A stretch of 64,000 bases of DNA from assembly GCA_036494465.1 (NCBI GenBank), contig DASXOJ010000250.1:12283-76282 (forward strand). The letters run 5' to 3'. The translations under genes and the position numbers were made by a program. The DNA is from CAJCJE01 sp036494465. Its GTDB lineage: Bacteria; Actinomycetota; Actinomycetes; Mycobacteriales; Pseudonocardiaceae. Positions within the stretch are counted from its first letter, which is position 1; each line of letters opens with the position of its first letter. Shown here one piece after another: positions 44,075-52,121 of the stretch. A model generated the notes under the pieces. It was not told where the DNA came from, ran no database searches, and saw only the letters and a list, made by a program, of their open reading frames with translations.

Positions 44075-45169
44075 ATGGCCGAAGCAGGCATGATCGCCGT
44101 GCTCGTCGAATTCGCCGACGCCCTGCGCGCGGCAGGCATCGTGGTCGGCTCCGGCGACGTGCTCACCTACTCGTCGGCGCTCGCCCGCCTGGACGCCACC
44201 GACCTCGGCGACCTCTACTGGGCGGGCCGCACCACCCTGGTGACCCGCCGCGAAGACATCCCCACCTACCACGACACGTTCGTGCGTTTCTTCCTCAACA
44301 GCACAACCCCCATGGCGGACGTCCTGCGCCTGCACGAAGCCGCGGCGACCCTCACCACACCGGCGGCCGAAGGCGTCGAGGGCGAACCCGACGACAATGC
44401 GCCGCTCGGCTGGCAAGCGTCGGCGGCAGAAGTCCTGCGGCACAAGTCCTTCGCCGCCTGTACCGAAGCGGAACTGGCCGCGCTGCGCAAGATCATGGCC
44501 GCCATCCGCCTCACCCCACCCCGCCGCCGCACTCGGCGCACCCGACCGGCCCGCACCGGTCGCACACCGGACCTGCGGCGCACCATCCGCACGTCGCTGC
44601 GCACCGCAGGTGAACCCGTGGCCCTGCACTGGCGTCAGCGCCAGGCCCGCCCGCGCCCGCTGATCCTGATCCTGGACGTGTCCGGGTCCATGGCCGACTA
44701 TTCGCGCGGACTGCTCCAATTCGCCTATTCGACGCGGCGCGCCGCGCGCAAGGTCGACGTGTTCTGCTTCGGCACCCGGCTCACCAGGATCACCGCGCCG
44801 CTGCACCACCGCAGCCCCGACGAGGCACTGCGCCGCGCGGCCGCGCTGGTCGTCGACTGGGAAGGTGGCACCAGGATCGGTGGCTGCCTCGACGAGTTCG
44901 TCCGCACCTGGGGCAGGCGCGGCGCCTGTCGTGGCGGCATCGTCGTGATCTGCTCGGACGGCCTGGACCGGGGCGACCCGGACGTGCTGGCCACCGCCAT
45001 CCACCGGCTTTCCCTGCTGTGTCACCGAATCGTCTGGCTCAACCCGCACAACGCCGACCAGCCGCCACTCGGCATGGCGATCGCGAAACCGCACATCGAC
45101 GAGCTGCTCTCCGGCCACGACCTGGCCAGCCTCACCGAACTCGCGGCACTGCTCCCGAAGTTGGCCTGA
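44075..45169 (+). CDS. VWA-domain protein, CoxE-like
   Basis: 364 residues. N-terminal VWA-CoxE region (VEFADALRAAGIVVGSGDVL, FVRFFLNST), an Arg-rich linker at ~150-175, then the von Willebrand A fold with MIDAS DVSGS (Asp201-Ser205), GGTRIGGCLDEF and DGLDRGDP. Partner of the preceding MoxR ATPase (2 nt apart). CoxE-type proteins act with CoxD in Mo-Cu centre assembly. Confidence 0.82.
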   Translation: MAEAGMIAVLVEFADALRAAGIVVGSGDVLTYSSALARLDATDLGDLYWAGRTTLVTRREDIPTYHDTFVRFFLNSTTPMADVLRLHEAAATLTTPAAEGVEGEPDDNAPLGWQASAAEVLRHKSFAACTEAELAALRKIMAAIRLTPPRRRTRRTRPARTGRTPDLRRTIRTSLRTAGEPVALHWRQRQARPRPLILILDVSGSMADYSRGLLQFAYSTRRAARKVDVFCFGTRLTRITAPLHHRSPDEALRRAAALVVDWEGGTRIGGCLDEFVRTWGRRGACRGGIVVICSDGLDRGDPDVLATAIHRLSLLCHRIVWLNPHNADQPPLGMAIAKPHIDELLSGHDLASLTELAALLPKLA

Positions 45170-45176
45170 GGTTGAC

Positions 45177-45208
45177 GTTGTGGGACCGGCGCACTCCGGT
45201 CCCACAAC
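45177..45208. terminator. Bidirectional terminator between VWA and DoxX genes
   Basis: Perfect 13-bp stem GTTGTGGGACCGG/CCGGTCCCACAAC with a 6-nt loop, 7 nt after the VWA stop and 3 nt from the convergent DoxX stop. Confidence 0.75.
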
Positions 45209-45211
45209 GAA

Positions 45212-45670
45212 TCACGCGGCGGCCTCTTCCGCGTCCGTGCGGTAACCACTGCCGCGCTGGGCCCGGCTCAGTTTCGACGCCAAGGCCCACGGCCCCGGCC
45301 CCATCACCGCGATCAGCACGAAAATCCAGGCATACAGCGCGGCAGGCTCGCCGCTGTTCACGATCGGCAGCAATCCGTGCTTGATGTGCACGGTGAAATA
45401 CGCGAACGCCATGGACCCCGAACAGAGCAACGCCGCGACCCTCGTCCCGACGCCCAGCGCGACCAAAACACCGCAAACCAGCTCGATCACCGCTGCCCAC
45501 CAGCCAGGCCAGGTGCCGAACGCGACCGTCCCGCCGTGCGTGCCCGACGCTCCGCCGAACACACCGAACAAGGACGCGGCACCGTGACAGGCGAACAGGA
45601 AACCGACGACGATACGAAATATTGACTGTGTCGGGCCGGTTAATGACGCGATTGTTAACGCAGGCTTCAT
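45212..45670 (-). CDS. DoxX-family membrane protein
   Basis: 152 residues, four predicted transmembrane helices: IFRIVVGFLFACHGAASLFG, WWAAVIELVCGVLVALGV, VAALLCSGSMAFAYFTVHI, AALYAWIFVLIAVMGPGPWAL. DoxX-like quinone/oxidoreductase-associated family. ATG 45670 is chosen for the GGAGG 6 nt upstream. Confidence 0.8.
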   Translation of the reverse strand: MKPALTIASLTGPTQSIFRIVVGFLFACHGAASLFGVFGGASGTHGGTVAFGTWPGWWAAVIELVCGVLVALGVGTRVAALLCSGSMAFAYFTVHIKHGLLPIVNSGEPAALYAWIFVLIAVMGPGPWALASKLSRAQRGSGYRTDAEEAAA

Positions 45671-45987
45671 GTGTCCTCCAGTCATGATGTGAATTTCATG
45701 TCCGACATCGACACAGCGCGCACTCCCCAGTACGCGAACCCTGTGTCAGTCGCAGTGAGCCTGCTTGCTGCTGGTGCGCTCACCAGTGAAGCGCCCATGG
45801 ACACGCACAGTCAAGACCGGAAGACGGTGTGAAAACTTCCTTGGAGAAATATTGGAATTCGCGGATCGTCTTGGTCAGCCGTTCACGGAACCTCTATTCG
45901 CTCGCCCTCGAATCAAGACGGCGATTGAATCCGCAAATACCGAGACCGGAATTGCCGCCCGACTGCGCCGATCGCGTGAATGTGAAT
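45671..45987. other. Gene-free region between DoxX and aldo/keto reductase genes
   Basis: 317 bp. CATGA-tgtgaatt-TCATG near 45683-45700 is a small inverted repeat just upstream of the DoxX ribosome site and may be an operator. The rest, comparatively AT-rich (for example GAGAAATATTGGAATTC), shows no coding signal, tRNA or terminator I can support. Confidence 0.35.
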
Positions 45988-47076
45988 TCAGTACCGATTG
46001 GGGCTCGACGCGATCACCGGGTACGGCTGCGTCGCCCGCCCGTCCACGGTCGCGCCGGCGAACTGCAACAACGGCGCGCTGTGGTTGGCGGAAGCCGGGA
46101 AAGCGAGTTCCGGCGTAGAGATCTCGTCGAGTTCAGCGCGGTGCTCGTCGCCCAGGTCCAGTTCCAGCGCGGAAATGTTGTCCAGCAACTGGTCCACCCG
46201 CCGTGCGCCGATCAGCGTCGAGGTGATCCCCGGCCTGCCCTGCGCCCACGCCAACGCCACTGCGGCCGAGCTCACGCCCAGGTCGGCGGCGACCTTGTTG
46301 ACCAGGTCGATCACCTGGTACTGCCGCTCGGTCGGCGGCTGGAAGTAGTCGGCCGACGTGGTGCGCGTCGTCGCCTCCGGCACCGGACGATCACTGCCGA
46401 ACCGGCCGGACAGGAACCCGTTCTTCAGCGGGCTCCACGGCAGCACCCCGATACCGAACTCCCGCGCGGCCGGGATCAGTTCCCCTTCGGACGTCCGCTC
46501 CAGCAACGAGTACTCCAGTTGCAGCGCGGTGATCGGCGTCCACGAGGTGTACCGGGTGATCATCGCCGCCTGCGCGACCCGGAACGCGGGCAGATCGGAA
46601 AGCCCGATGTAGCGCACCTTTCCGGCGCGCACCAGGTCGTCCAGCGTGCGCAGCGTCTCCTCCAGCGGGGTGACCGGGTCGTAGTTGTGCACCCAGTAGA
46701 TGTCCACGTAGTCGGTGCGCAACCGGCGCAGTGAATCCTCCAACTGGTGCAGGATCCCCTTGCGCCCGACCCCGCCACCGTTCGGGTCGCCCGCGTGCAG
46801 GTTGGCGAAGAACTTGGTGCCGAGCACGACCCGGTCCCGGCGTTCCGGGTGTGCCACGAAGAAATCGCCGAGGATCTTCTCGGCATGGCCGTTGGTGTAC
46901 ATGTTCGCCGTGTCGATCGAGTTGCCACCATGATCGAGATAGGCGGCGAGCACGTTGGTCGACTCCTCCGGGCTGGCGCCCCAACCGTGGTCCTCGCCGA
47001 AGGTCATCGTGCCCAGGGTGAACGGGCTGACCCGCAGCCCCGACCTGCCGAGGGTGACATAGGAGTCCAGTGCCAT
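45988..47076 (-). CDS. Aldo/keto reductase
   Basis: 362 residues. TIM barrel with catalytic tetrad Asp (SIDTANMY), Tyr (MYTNGHAE), Lys (LGTKFF) and His (WVHNYD); NADPH-binding IGARRVDQL near the C-terminus. It would reduce carbonyls. It is divergent from an AraC regulator (139 bp between), a common regulator-target pairing. Confidence 0.85.
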   Translation of the reverse strand: MALDSYVTLGRSGLRVSPFTLGTMTFGEDHGWGASPEESTNVLAAYLDHGGNSIDTANMYTNGHAEKILGDFFVAHPERRDRVVLGTKFFANLHAGDPNGGGVGRKGILHQLEDSLRRLRTDYVDIYWVHNYDPVTPLEETLRTLDDLVRAGKVRYIGLSDLPAFRVAQAAMITRYTSWTPITALQLEYSLLERTSEGELIPAAREFGIGVLPWSPLKNGFLSGRFGSDRPVPEATTRTTSADYFQPPTERQYQVIDLVNKVAADLGVSSAAVALAWAQGRPGITSTLIGARRVDQLLDNISALELDLGDEHRAELDEISTPELAFPASANHSAPLLQFAGATVDGRATQPYPVIASSPNRY

Positions 47077-47214
47077 GATCTTTCGCTCCAGCTGTTGTCG
47101 GATTCACTCACCGGTGTTTCGGTGATACTTCATTCCACCTCGAATCCGGTGCTCGCGGTAGCTAGATCGACTCAGGTCGTTGCACGATCCGCGCAAGCTT
47201 GCTTCAATGGAGGA

Positions 47215-48108
47215 GTGCGCACCCTGACCGAACTCGCCGAGCGGATCGCCGCGCTCAGTGCCCGCGAGACGCCGTCGCCGCTGCTGCCCGAGCTCAAGGT
47301 CTCCAGCATCGCCGACCCGACCACGCCGACCGGCAGTATCACCCAGCCGATGGTGGCGATCGTCGCGCAAGGCAGCAAGCGCACCGTGCTCGCCGACCAC
47401 GTCTACGAGTACCGCGCTGGCCAGTGCCTGATCAGCACCATGGACCTGCCGACCATCGGGCACGTCACCGAAGCGAGCCGCGACCGGCCGTTCCTCGGCA
47501 TGGGCCTGCCGCTGCGCGAGTCGATCATCGCCCAACTCGTGCTGGAAACCGACCTCGGCAAAGCCAAGGACACCACCGGCCTCGGCATGGTCACCGCCGA
47601 CGCCGGCGAAGAACTCATCGACGCCGTCGTCCGCCTGCTCCGCCTGCTCGACCACCCGCGCGACTTCGCCGTGCTCGCCCCGAGCATCGAACGCGAAATC
47701 CACTGGCGCCTGATGACCGGACCGAACGCCGCGCTGGTCCGCAAGATCGGCATCTCCGACAGCCGCGTCTCGATCGTCCGTCGCGCCGCCCGCTGGATCA
47801 CCGACCACTACGACCGCGCCATCCGCATCGCCGATGTCGCCGACCACGTCGGCGTCAGCGAAGCCACCCTGAACCGGCACTTCCGCGCGATCACCGCGAT
47901 GAGCCCGTTGCAGTACCAGAAACAGATCCGCCTCAGCCGCGCCCGCGCCCGCCTGATGACCGCCCCCGACGACATCGCGGGCGTCGGCCACGCCGTCGGC
48001 TACGACAGCCCCTCCCAGTTCAACCGCGAATACCGCCGCATGTTCGGCGTCCCGCCAGGCCAGGACGCCGTCCGTCTACAGGAGACAGTCCTGGTCGAGA
48101 CCGTGTGA
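47215..48108 (+). CDS. AraC-family regulator (AraC_N type)
   Basis: 297 residues. N-terminal AraC_N ligand domain (ITQPMVAIVAQGSKRTVL, GQCLISTMDLP) and C-terminal double HTH: RIADVADHVGVSEATLNRHFRAIT and VGHAVGYDSPSQFNREYRRMFG. GTG 47215 is adjacent to GGAGG; the true initiation context is unclear. Probably activates the divergent aldo/keto reductase. Confidence 0.82.
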   Translation: MRTLTELAERIAALSARETPSPLLPELKVSSIADPTTPTGSITQPMVAIVAQGSKRTVLADHVYEYRAGQCLISTMDLPTIGHVTEASRDRPFLGMGLPLRESIIAQLVLETDLGKAKDTTGLGMVTADAGEELIDAVVRLLRLLDHPRDFAVLAPSIEREIHWRLMTGPNAALVRKIGISDSRVSIVRRAARWITDHYDRAIRIADVADHVGVSEATLNRHFRAITAMSPLQYQKQIRLSRARARLMTAPDDIAGVGHAVGYDSPSQFNREYRRMFGVPPGQDAVRLQETVLVETV

Positions 48109-48201
48109 GGGCCGGGCCGCTTGGGTGCAAACCTGCTCGGCAACCAAATTGTCATCACTCTGCGCACCCGATCAGACACGATAAGTGCTTACACTGTGGG
48201 T

Positions 48202-48846
48202 ATGGCGGTGACACGGGATACGACGGCGGCTCCGGTACAGGCGACCTTGGTGCACTCGTACCTGTTCCTGCGACGGGCGATGGGCATCCTGGGCCTCGCT
48301 CTGCCCGCGGTGCTGATCGTCGGCAAGTATCTGATCCAGGGCGGGCCGCTGCTCGACTCGATCAGCGACTACGTCTACAGCGACATGCGCGGCGTGCTGA
48401 TCGGCACGATGGCCGCGCTCGGCGTGTTCCTGTTCTCCTATCGCGGCTATGGCTGGGTCGACGATCTCACCGCCGATGTGGCCGCGGTCGGCGCGATCGG
48501 GGTCGCGTTGTTCCCGACGACGCCGTTCACCGGTCAACCGAGTAGCGCCGCGCAGGCGGTCGGGCTGGTGCACATCATCAGCGCGTCGATCTTCTTCGCC
48601 GCACTGATCATCTTCTGCCTGTTCCTGTTCACCCGCAGCGATTCCGTGCAACCGACCGGACGCAAGCAAGCCAGGAACATCGTCTACATCGCCTGTGGCG
48701 TGATCATGTTGGGGTGCCTGATCACCATCGGCATCGTCGAATGGCTGCTCCACGTCGGCGGACTGGTGCTGTGGCTGGAATCCGCCGCGGTGATGGCCTT
48801 CGGCGTCGCCTGGCTGGTCAAGGGCGAAACCATCCTGGCCGACTGA
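48202..48846 (+). CDS. DUF998-like membrane protein
   Basis: 214 residues, six likely helices (GILGLALPAVLIVGKYLI; VLIGTMAALGVFLFSY; ADVAAVGAIGVALFPTTPF; IISASIFFAALIIFCLFLF; IVYIACGVIMLGCLITIGI; LWLESAAVMAFGVAWLV). Pattern as in DUF998/DUF998-like families. TACACT (48190-48195) ends 6 nt before the ATG, indicating a leaderless transcript. CGATAAGTGCTTAC overlaps this box and resembles the cox LysR site. Confidence 0.65.
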   Translation: MAVTRDTTAAPVQATLVHSYLFLRRAMGILGLALPAVLIVGKYLIQGGPLLDSISDYVYSDMRGVLIGTMAALGVFLFSYRGYGWVDDLTADVAAVGAIGVALFPTTPFTGQPSSAAQAVGLVHIISASIFFAALIIFCLFLFTRSDSVQPTGRKQARNIVYIACGVIMLGCLITIGIVEWLLHVGGLVLWLESAAVMAFGVAWLVKGETILAD

Positions 48847-48865
48847 CTCCGCCACTACTCTGTGA

Positions 48866-48897
48866 TACTGTGTACTGGTACTTGGTAGTACGCAGTA
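48866..48897. promoter_or_regulatory. Large palindromic PadR operator
   Basis: TACTGTGTACT (48866-48876) and AGTACGCAGTA (48887-48897) form an 11-bp inverted repeat with one mismatch and a 10-bp spacer, ending 19 bp before the PadR ATG. Confidence 0.65.
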
Positions 48898-48916
48898 CCG
48901 GGAGGCGTGGCTCGCG

Positions 48917-49243
48917 ATGGATGACCTGACGGAGATGTTGAAGGGCACGCTTGAGGGCTGCGTGCTCGAAATCATCGGCAACGAGGAGACCTACGGGTAC
49001 GCCATCACGCGTCAACTGAACGAGCTGGGCTTCGCCGATGTCGTCGAAGGCACGGTTTACACGATCTTGCTGCGACTGGAGAAGAACAAGCTCGTCCAGG
49101 TGGCGAAGCGACCGTCCGGAATGGGGCCGCCGCGCAAGTTCTACGCGCTCAACGATGCGGGGCGCGACGAACTCGGCAGGTTCTGGGCGAAGTGGGAGTA
49201 CCTCTCCTCGCGAATCGACAAGCTCAGGGAGGGTGGCAGATGA
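48917..49243 (+). CDS. PadR-family transcriptional regulator
   Basis: 108 residues. PadR core: LKGTLEGCVLEIIGNEETYGYAITRQL, VVEGTVYTILLRLEKNKLVQV, GPPRKFYALNDAGRDEL. The first gene of a PadR-DUF1048-DUF1048 operon; it presumably represses it through the palindrome upstream. The stop overlaps the next ATG (ATGA). Confidence 0.87.
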   Translation: MDDLTEMLKGTLEGCVLEIIGNEETYGYAITRQLNELGFADVVEGTVYTILLRLEKNKLVQVAKRPSGMGPPRKFYALNDAGRDELGRFWAKWEYLSSRIDKLREGGR

Positions 49244-49596
49244 ACTTCTGGGAGACCATCACAGGCAGCGATCTCACCAGGGAATCGAAGGCGTTCGACG
49301 CCAGGGCCGAGGCGTTGCCTGCCGACTATCAGCAGGCGTGGGGGCAGATCACGGCCAGCCTCTTCCCCTACGGGAGCTTCACGGGCCGCAACCTGATGCC
49401 GATCCTCGACGGCGCGCTGGGTCTGCTCGAAGAGACGGCAGCGGACGGGCAGAGCATTCACGACGTGCTCGGCGACGACATCAAGGGTTTCTGCGCGGCG
49501 CTGGCCGGCGGCGAGGGATCTCGGACCTATCGCGACCGGTGGCGCGCGCAGTTGAACCGGAACGTGGCAAGGAAACTGGGCCGGACAGGAGGCTGA
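49240..49596 (+). CDS. DUF1048 protein, copy 1
   Basis: 118 residues: RAEALPADYQQAWGQITASLF, then ILDGALGLLEETAADGQSIHDVLGDDIKGFCAAL. DUF1048 small helical proteins are usual operon partners of PadR regulators; function unknown. Coupled to padR by a 4-nt overlap. Confidence 0.78.
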   Translation: MNFWETITGSDLTRESKAFDARAEALPADYQQAWGQITASLFPYGSFTGRNLMPILDGALGLLEETAADGQSIHDVLGDDIKGFCAALAGGEGSRTYRDRWRAQLNRNVARKLGRTGG

Positions 49597-49597
49597 C

Positions 49598-49909
49598 GTG
49601 AGCATTCGGGACATCATCGACGGCAAGAAGCAGTGGCGGGCACACGTTGCCCGGGTCAAGGCGCTCCCGCCGGACTATCAGATCGTCTACAAGGAGATTC
49701 AACGGTATCTGTTCAAGGTCGGACCGGTCGACCTGGCCGACGGGCACCTGCTGTCCGGGATCGTCGATTTCTTCGCGGAAGGCGTCGCGGCGGGCAAAGG
49801 CGTGCTTGAACTGATCGGCGACGATGTCGCGGCCTTCTGCGACGACCTGATCAAGGACTCGCGCACCTACGCGGACATCTATCAGGAGTCCGTCAGCGAG
49901 AAATCCTAG
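49598..49909 (+). CDS. DUF1048 protein, copy 2
   Basis: 103 residues: VKALPPDYQIVYKEIQRYLF, then GIVDFFAEGVAAGKGVLELIGDDVAAFCDDLI. Paralogue of the preceding gene; GTG 49598 lies one base after its stop. The gene ends directly before an SDR remnant. Confidence 0.78.
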   Translation: MSIRDIIDGKKQWRAHVARVKALPPDYQIVYKEIQRYLFKVGPVDLADGHLLSGIVDFFAEGVAAGKGVLELIGDDVAAFCDDLIKDSRTYADIYQESVSEKS

Positions 49910-49911
49910 GA

Positions 49912-50259
49912 GTCGAGCTCCGCCGCGCGCGCCTGCACGTCGCGCAGGGCTGCCGCGGCGAGGAGTGCGAACGGCTCGTCGGGCTCTACCGGGCGGCGGT
50001 CGAGCAGGCTCCGGCGGGCGCGGTGCTCAACGCCGTCGACGACGAGGGCGTGCCCGTCCGGGAGATCGCCGAGGCCATCGGCCGACACCTGAACCTGCCC
50101 GCCCGGTCGCTGCCCGCCGAGGAATTCGCGGGAATGCTGGTGCACCTGCTCAGCACCGACCTGCCCGCCTCCAGCGCCATCACCCAGGATCTCCTTGGCT
50201 GGAAACCCACCCACCCCAGCCTGATCGAGGACATCGAGCAGGGCCACTACGTCAGCTGA
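49912..50259 (+). pseudogene. C-terminal remnant of an SDR / NAD-dependent epimerase-type gene
   Basis: One open frame without a plausible start of its own. From about 49972 it reads RLVGLYRAAVEQAPAGAVLNA, then EIAEAIGRHLNLP, ASSAITQDLLGWKPTHPSL and a final GHYVS. This is the C-terminal third of extended SDR proteins; the Rossmann half is missing. The remnant abuts the DUF1048 stop, so the PadR-DUF1048 unit probably replaced the 5' part. A 78-residue product from GTG 50023 is possible but unlikely to be functional. Confidence 0.65.
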
Positions 50260-50269
50260 CCCGGCCGGG

Positions 50270-50698
50270 TCAGCGGTCGTCCGGGCCGCGCTCGGCGAGG
50301 GGGCCGGTGTCGCGGGCGGTGTACTGGCCGATCCACTCGGCCTTCCACGCGTTGTCGTAGCGCTCGGTGTTGCAGCGCGGTCGGTAGATCGCGATCAGCT
50401 CGTTCGCGATCTGCTCGCGGTGTCCGGCGCCGGGCATGTCCAACGTGGCGATGTACACCTTCCACTTGGACCCGGCTCGTTTCAGCCAGCACGACGCGCG
50501 CGGATGCCGGAACGGGAGGCGGCCGTCGGCCAGGTCGCCGGTCTGACCGACGTAGGTGACCGCGTACCGATCGGGTTTCGCGTCCGGGGCAGGGCGGTAC
50601 AGGATCGCGTAGACGGCCGCGGTGCTCGGTGGCAGCCAGCCGCCGAGCAACCGGGGACCTTCGAAGAAATAACCGGCCAGCGAACCAAGGCGGATCAT
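50270..50698 (-). CDS. GIY-YIG-like small protein at the end of the cox operon
   Basis: 142 residues. VYAILYRP, then YVGQTGDL, a later HPRASCWLKRAG, and REQIANELIAIYRPRCN follow the GIY-YIG nuclease layout (Y..., Y-V-G, conserved Glu, terminal Y.P.cN). The ATG shares a base with the upstream stop (TGATG), so it is coupled to a membrane-protein gene. A nuclease in a cox operon is odd; it may be an adaptor or a passenger. Confidence 0.5.
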   Translation of the reverse strand: MIRLGSLAGYFFEGPRLLGGWLPPSTAAVYAILYRPAPDAKPDRYAVTYVGQTGDLADGRLPFRHPRASCWLKRAGSKWKVYIATLDMPGAGHREQIANELIAIYRPRCNTERYDNAWKAEWIGQYTARDTGPLAERGPDDR

Positions 50699-51066
50699 CA
50701 GTGCCGCGACGGGCTGAAGCCGACCGTTTCGTGCAGCCGGGACCGGCGCGTGCCGGAGGCCGGTCGGGTGACGCGGTGGTCGGGCGGCTTCGGGGTGGGT
50801 GTCACGTTGGCGATGATCTTTTCGGCGAACCCGTACAGCAGCGGCAACGCGCTCGCGACCACGCCACCGGACCGGTTGATGTGTTCGACGCCGGGCTTGA
50901 TCACCGCGGCATGCCCGACGATCGTGCGGACGTGCTCGTCGCATTCCTCCAGATGTGCGGCGATGCGGTTCAGCAGGGCGCTCAACCAGATCAGGAAGAA
51001 CGCCAAACCGGCGATGAACAGCACGATCTCGACGACGGTCAACACGACCAGCGTGGTCACGCTCAT
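50698..51066 (-). CDS. Single-pass membrane protein, fifth of the cox-linked set
   Basis: 122 residues. One N-terminal helix (TLVVLTVVEIVLFIAGLAFFLIWL), then a helical cytoplasmic region (LNRIAAHLEECDEHVRTIVG) and a basic disordered tail (TPTPKPPDHRV). No family recognised. Overlaps its upstream neighbour by 4 nt. Confidence 0.65.
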   Translation of the reverse strand: MSVTTLVVLTVVEIVLFIAGLAFFLIWLSALLNRIAAHLEECDEHVRTIVGHAAVIKPGVEHINRSGGVVASALPLLYGFAEKIIANVTPTPKPPDHRVTRPASGTRRSRLHETVGFSPSRH

Positions 51067-51356
51067 GATTGGTCTCCTGCGGCCAGGGGAGCTGTGCCGG
51101 TCGCGGTCGCGACCCGGCCGAGGAACAGGTGGTGTTGCAGGCCCTCCGCGAGCACCAGGTCGACGCCGTCACCGACTTGTGGGATCAACGCCGCGCTCTC
51201 GGTGTTGGCGCTTGTTTCGACGAGGGTCTGCTTGACCTCGACGACCCGCTTCTCGATCACCTTCACGAAGTAGACCAACAGACTCAGCAGCGCGACCACC
51301 GCGAGGATGACCACGAGGCCGATGAGCAGGATCCAGGCCCAGTAGGTGGTGTCCAC
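51063..51356 (-). CDS. Single-pass membrane protein, fourth of the cox-linked set
   Basis: 97 residues. Helix at ~6-30 (WAWILLIGLVVILAVVALLSLLVYF), then VKVIEKRVVEVKQTLVETSAN, a coiled-coil-like stretch. No family recognised. Six nt after the previous stop. Confidence 0.65.
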   Translation of the reverse strand: MDTTYWAWILLIGLVVILAVVALLSLLVYFVKVIEKRVVEVKQTLVETSANTESAALIPQVGDGVDLVLAEGLQHHLFLGRVATATGTAPLAAGDQS

Positions 51357-51362
51357 GTCCGC

Positions 51363-51608
51363 TCAGCCTCCCAGCCGGGTGCGACCGCGCCTGAGGCCGC
51401 CGATGATGCCGACCGCGTAGTCGATCGTGGTGCTCAACGCGGCCAGCGGTGCGGTGTTTTCCTTCGCCTGCTGGAGCGCCTCGTTGATCTGCGGCGCCTG
51501 TTTGCCGATTCGGTGGGCGAGGATCAGGATCGGGGTCACCAGCGCGACCACGACCACCACGATCACCAGCCCGATGATCAGGCCGAGGTTCCAGCCGAAG
51601 TCATTCAT
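51363..51608 (-). CDS. Single-pass membrane protein, third of the cox-linked set
   Basis: 81 residues. Helix at ~8-32 (LGLIIGLVIVVVVVALVTPILIL), then HRIGKQAPQINEALQQAKEN and a C-terminal basic tail GGLRRGRTRLGG. Same architecture as its neighbours: anchor plus amphipathic helix. Confidence 0.65.
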   Translation of the reverse strand: MNDFGWNLGLIIGLVIVVVVVALVTPILILAHRIGKQAPQINEALQQAKENTAPLAALSTTIDYAVGIIGGLRRGRTRLGG

Positions 51609-51621
51609 CCGGGTAGCCTCC

Positions 51622-51858
51622 TCAGACCGTGTCGGTCCAGTCCTTGACCGGTTTGAGCGTCGCGTTCACCGACGTCAACCGGGCGGGCACGGTGCTGGTT
51701 CTCTCCGCTATCGCGCGGACGCCGCCGATGACGGCGCCGAGCGTGTCCGATGTCTGTTTCAGGTTGATGACCACGCGCAACAGCGCGAGCGCGACCAACG
51801 CCACGATCAGCGCTGTCGCCACCAGGGTCACCCAGGCGACGGCCGGCAATCTTCTCAC
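51622..51858 (-). CDS. Single-pass membrane protein, second of the cox-linked set
   Basis: 78 residues. Helix at ~7-30 (AWVTLVATALIVALVALALLRVV), then NLKQTSDTLGAVIGGVRAI and VPARLTSVNATLKPVKDW, reminiscent of DUF948-like heptads. Overlaps the first gene by 4 nt. Confidence 0.65.
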   Translation of the reverse strand: MRRLPAVAWVTLVATALIVALVALALLRVVINLKQTSDTLGAVIGGVRAIAERTSTVPARLTSVNATLKPVKDWTDTV

Positions 51859-52121
51859 CCTTCCTGTGCGTCGAGGAGCTTCTGCACGCTGCCCGCGTAC
51901 CTGACCGCGCCGACCTGCACCTGCTTGATGGTGTCGTCGGTCTGCGCCAGCAGTTCCGGCACGGCGTCCACCTCACCGAGCAACTGGACGCCGTGCACCA
52001 GGATGTCCTCGGACGCGTCCCTGATCCGCTCGATCGCGGCGAGCAGGCGGTTCAGCAATATCGCGACCACCGGAACCACTACGATCAGCAGTACCAGGGC
52101 GCCGATCCACCACAGTGTCAT
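51855..52121 (-). CDS. Single-pass membrane protein, first of the cox-linked set
   Basis: 88 residues. Helix at ~4-26 (WWIGALVLLIVVVPVVAILL), then a long heptad-containing helix (NRLLAAIERIRDASEDILV, AVPELLAQTDDTIKQVQVG). Overlaps the coxG stop by 4 nt, placing it firmly in the cox operon. Confidence 0.68.
   Translation of the reverse strand: MTLWWIGALVLLIVVVPVVAILLNRLLAAIERIRDASEDILVHGVQLLGEVDAVPELLAQTDDTIKQVQVGAVRYAGSVQKLLDAQEG

Noticed and set aside
45671..45987. Possible tRNA or small RNA in the gap
   Set aside because: No cloverleaf, CCA-like end or strong stem-terminator could be drawn.
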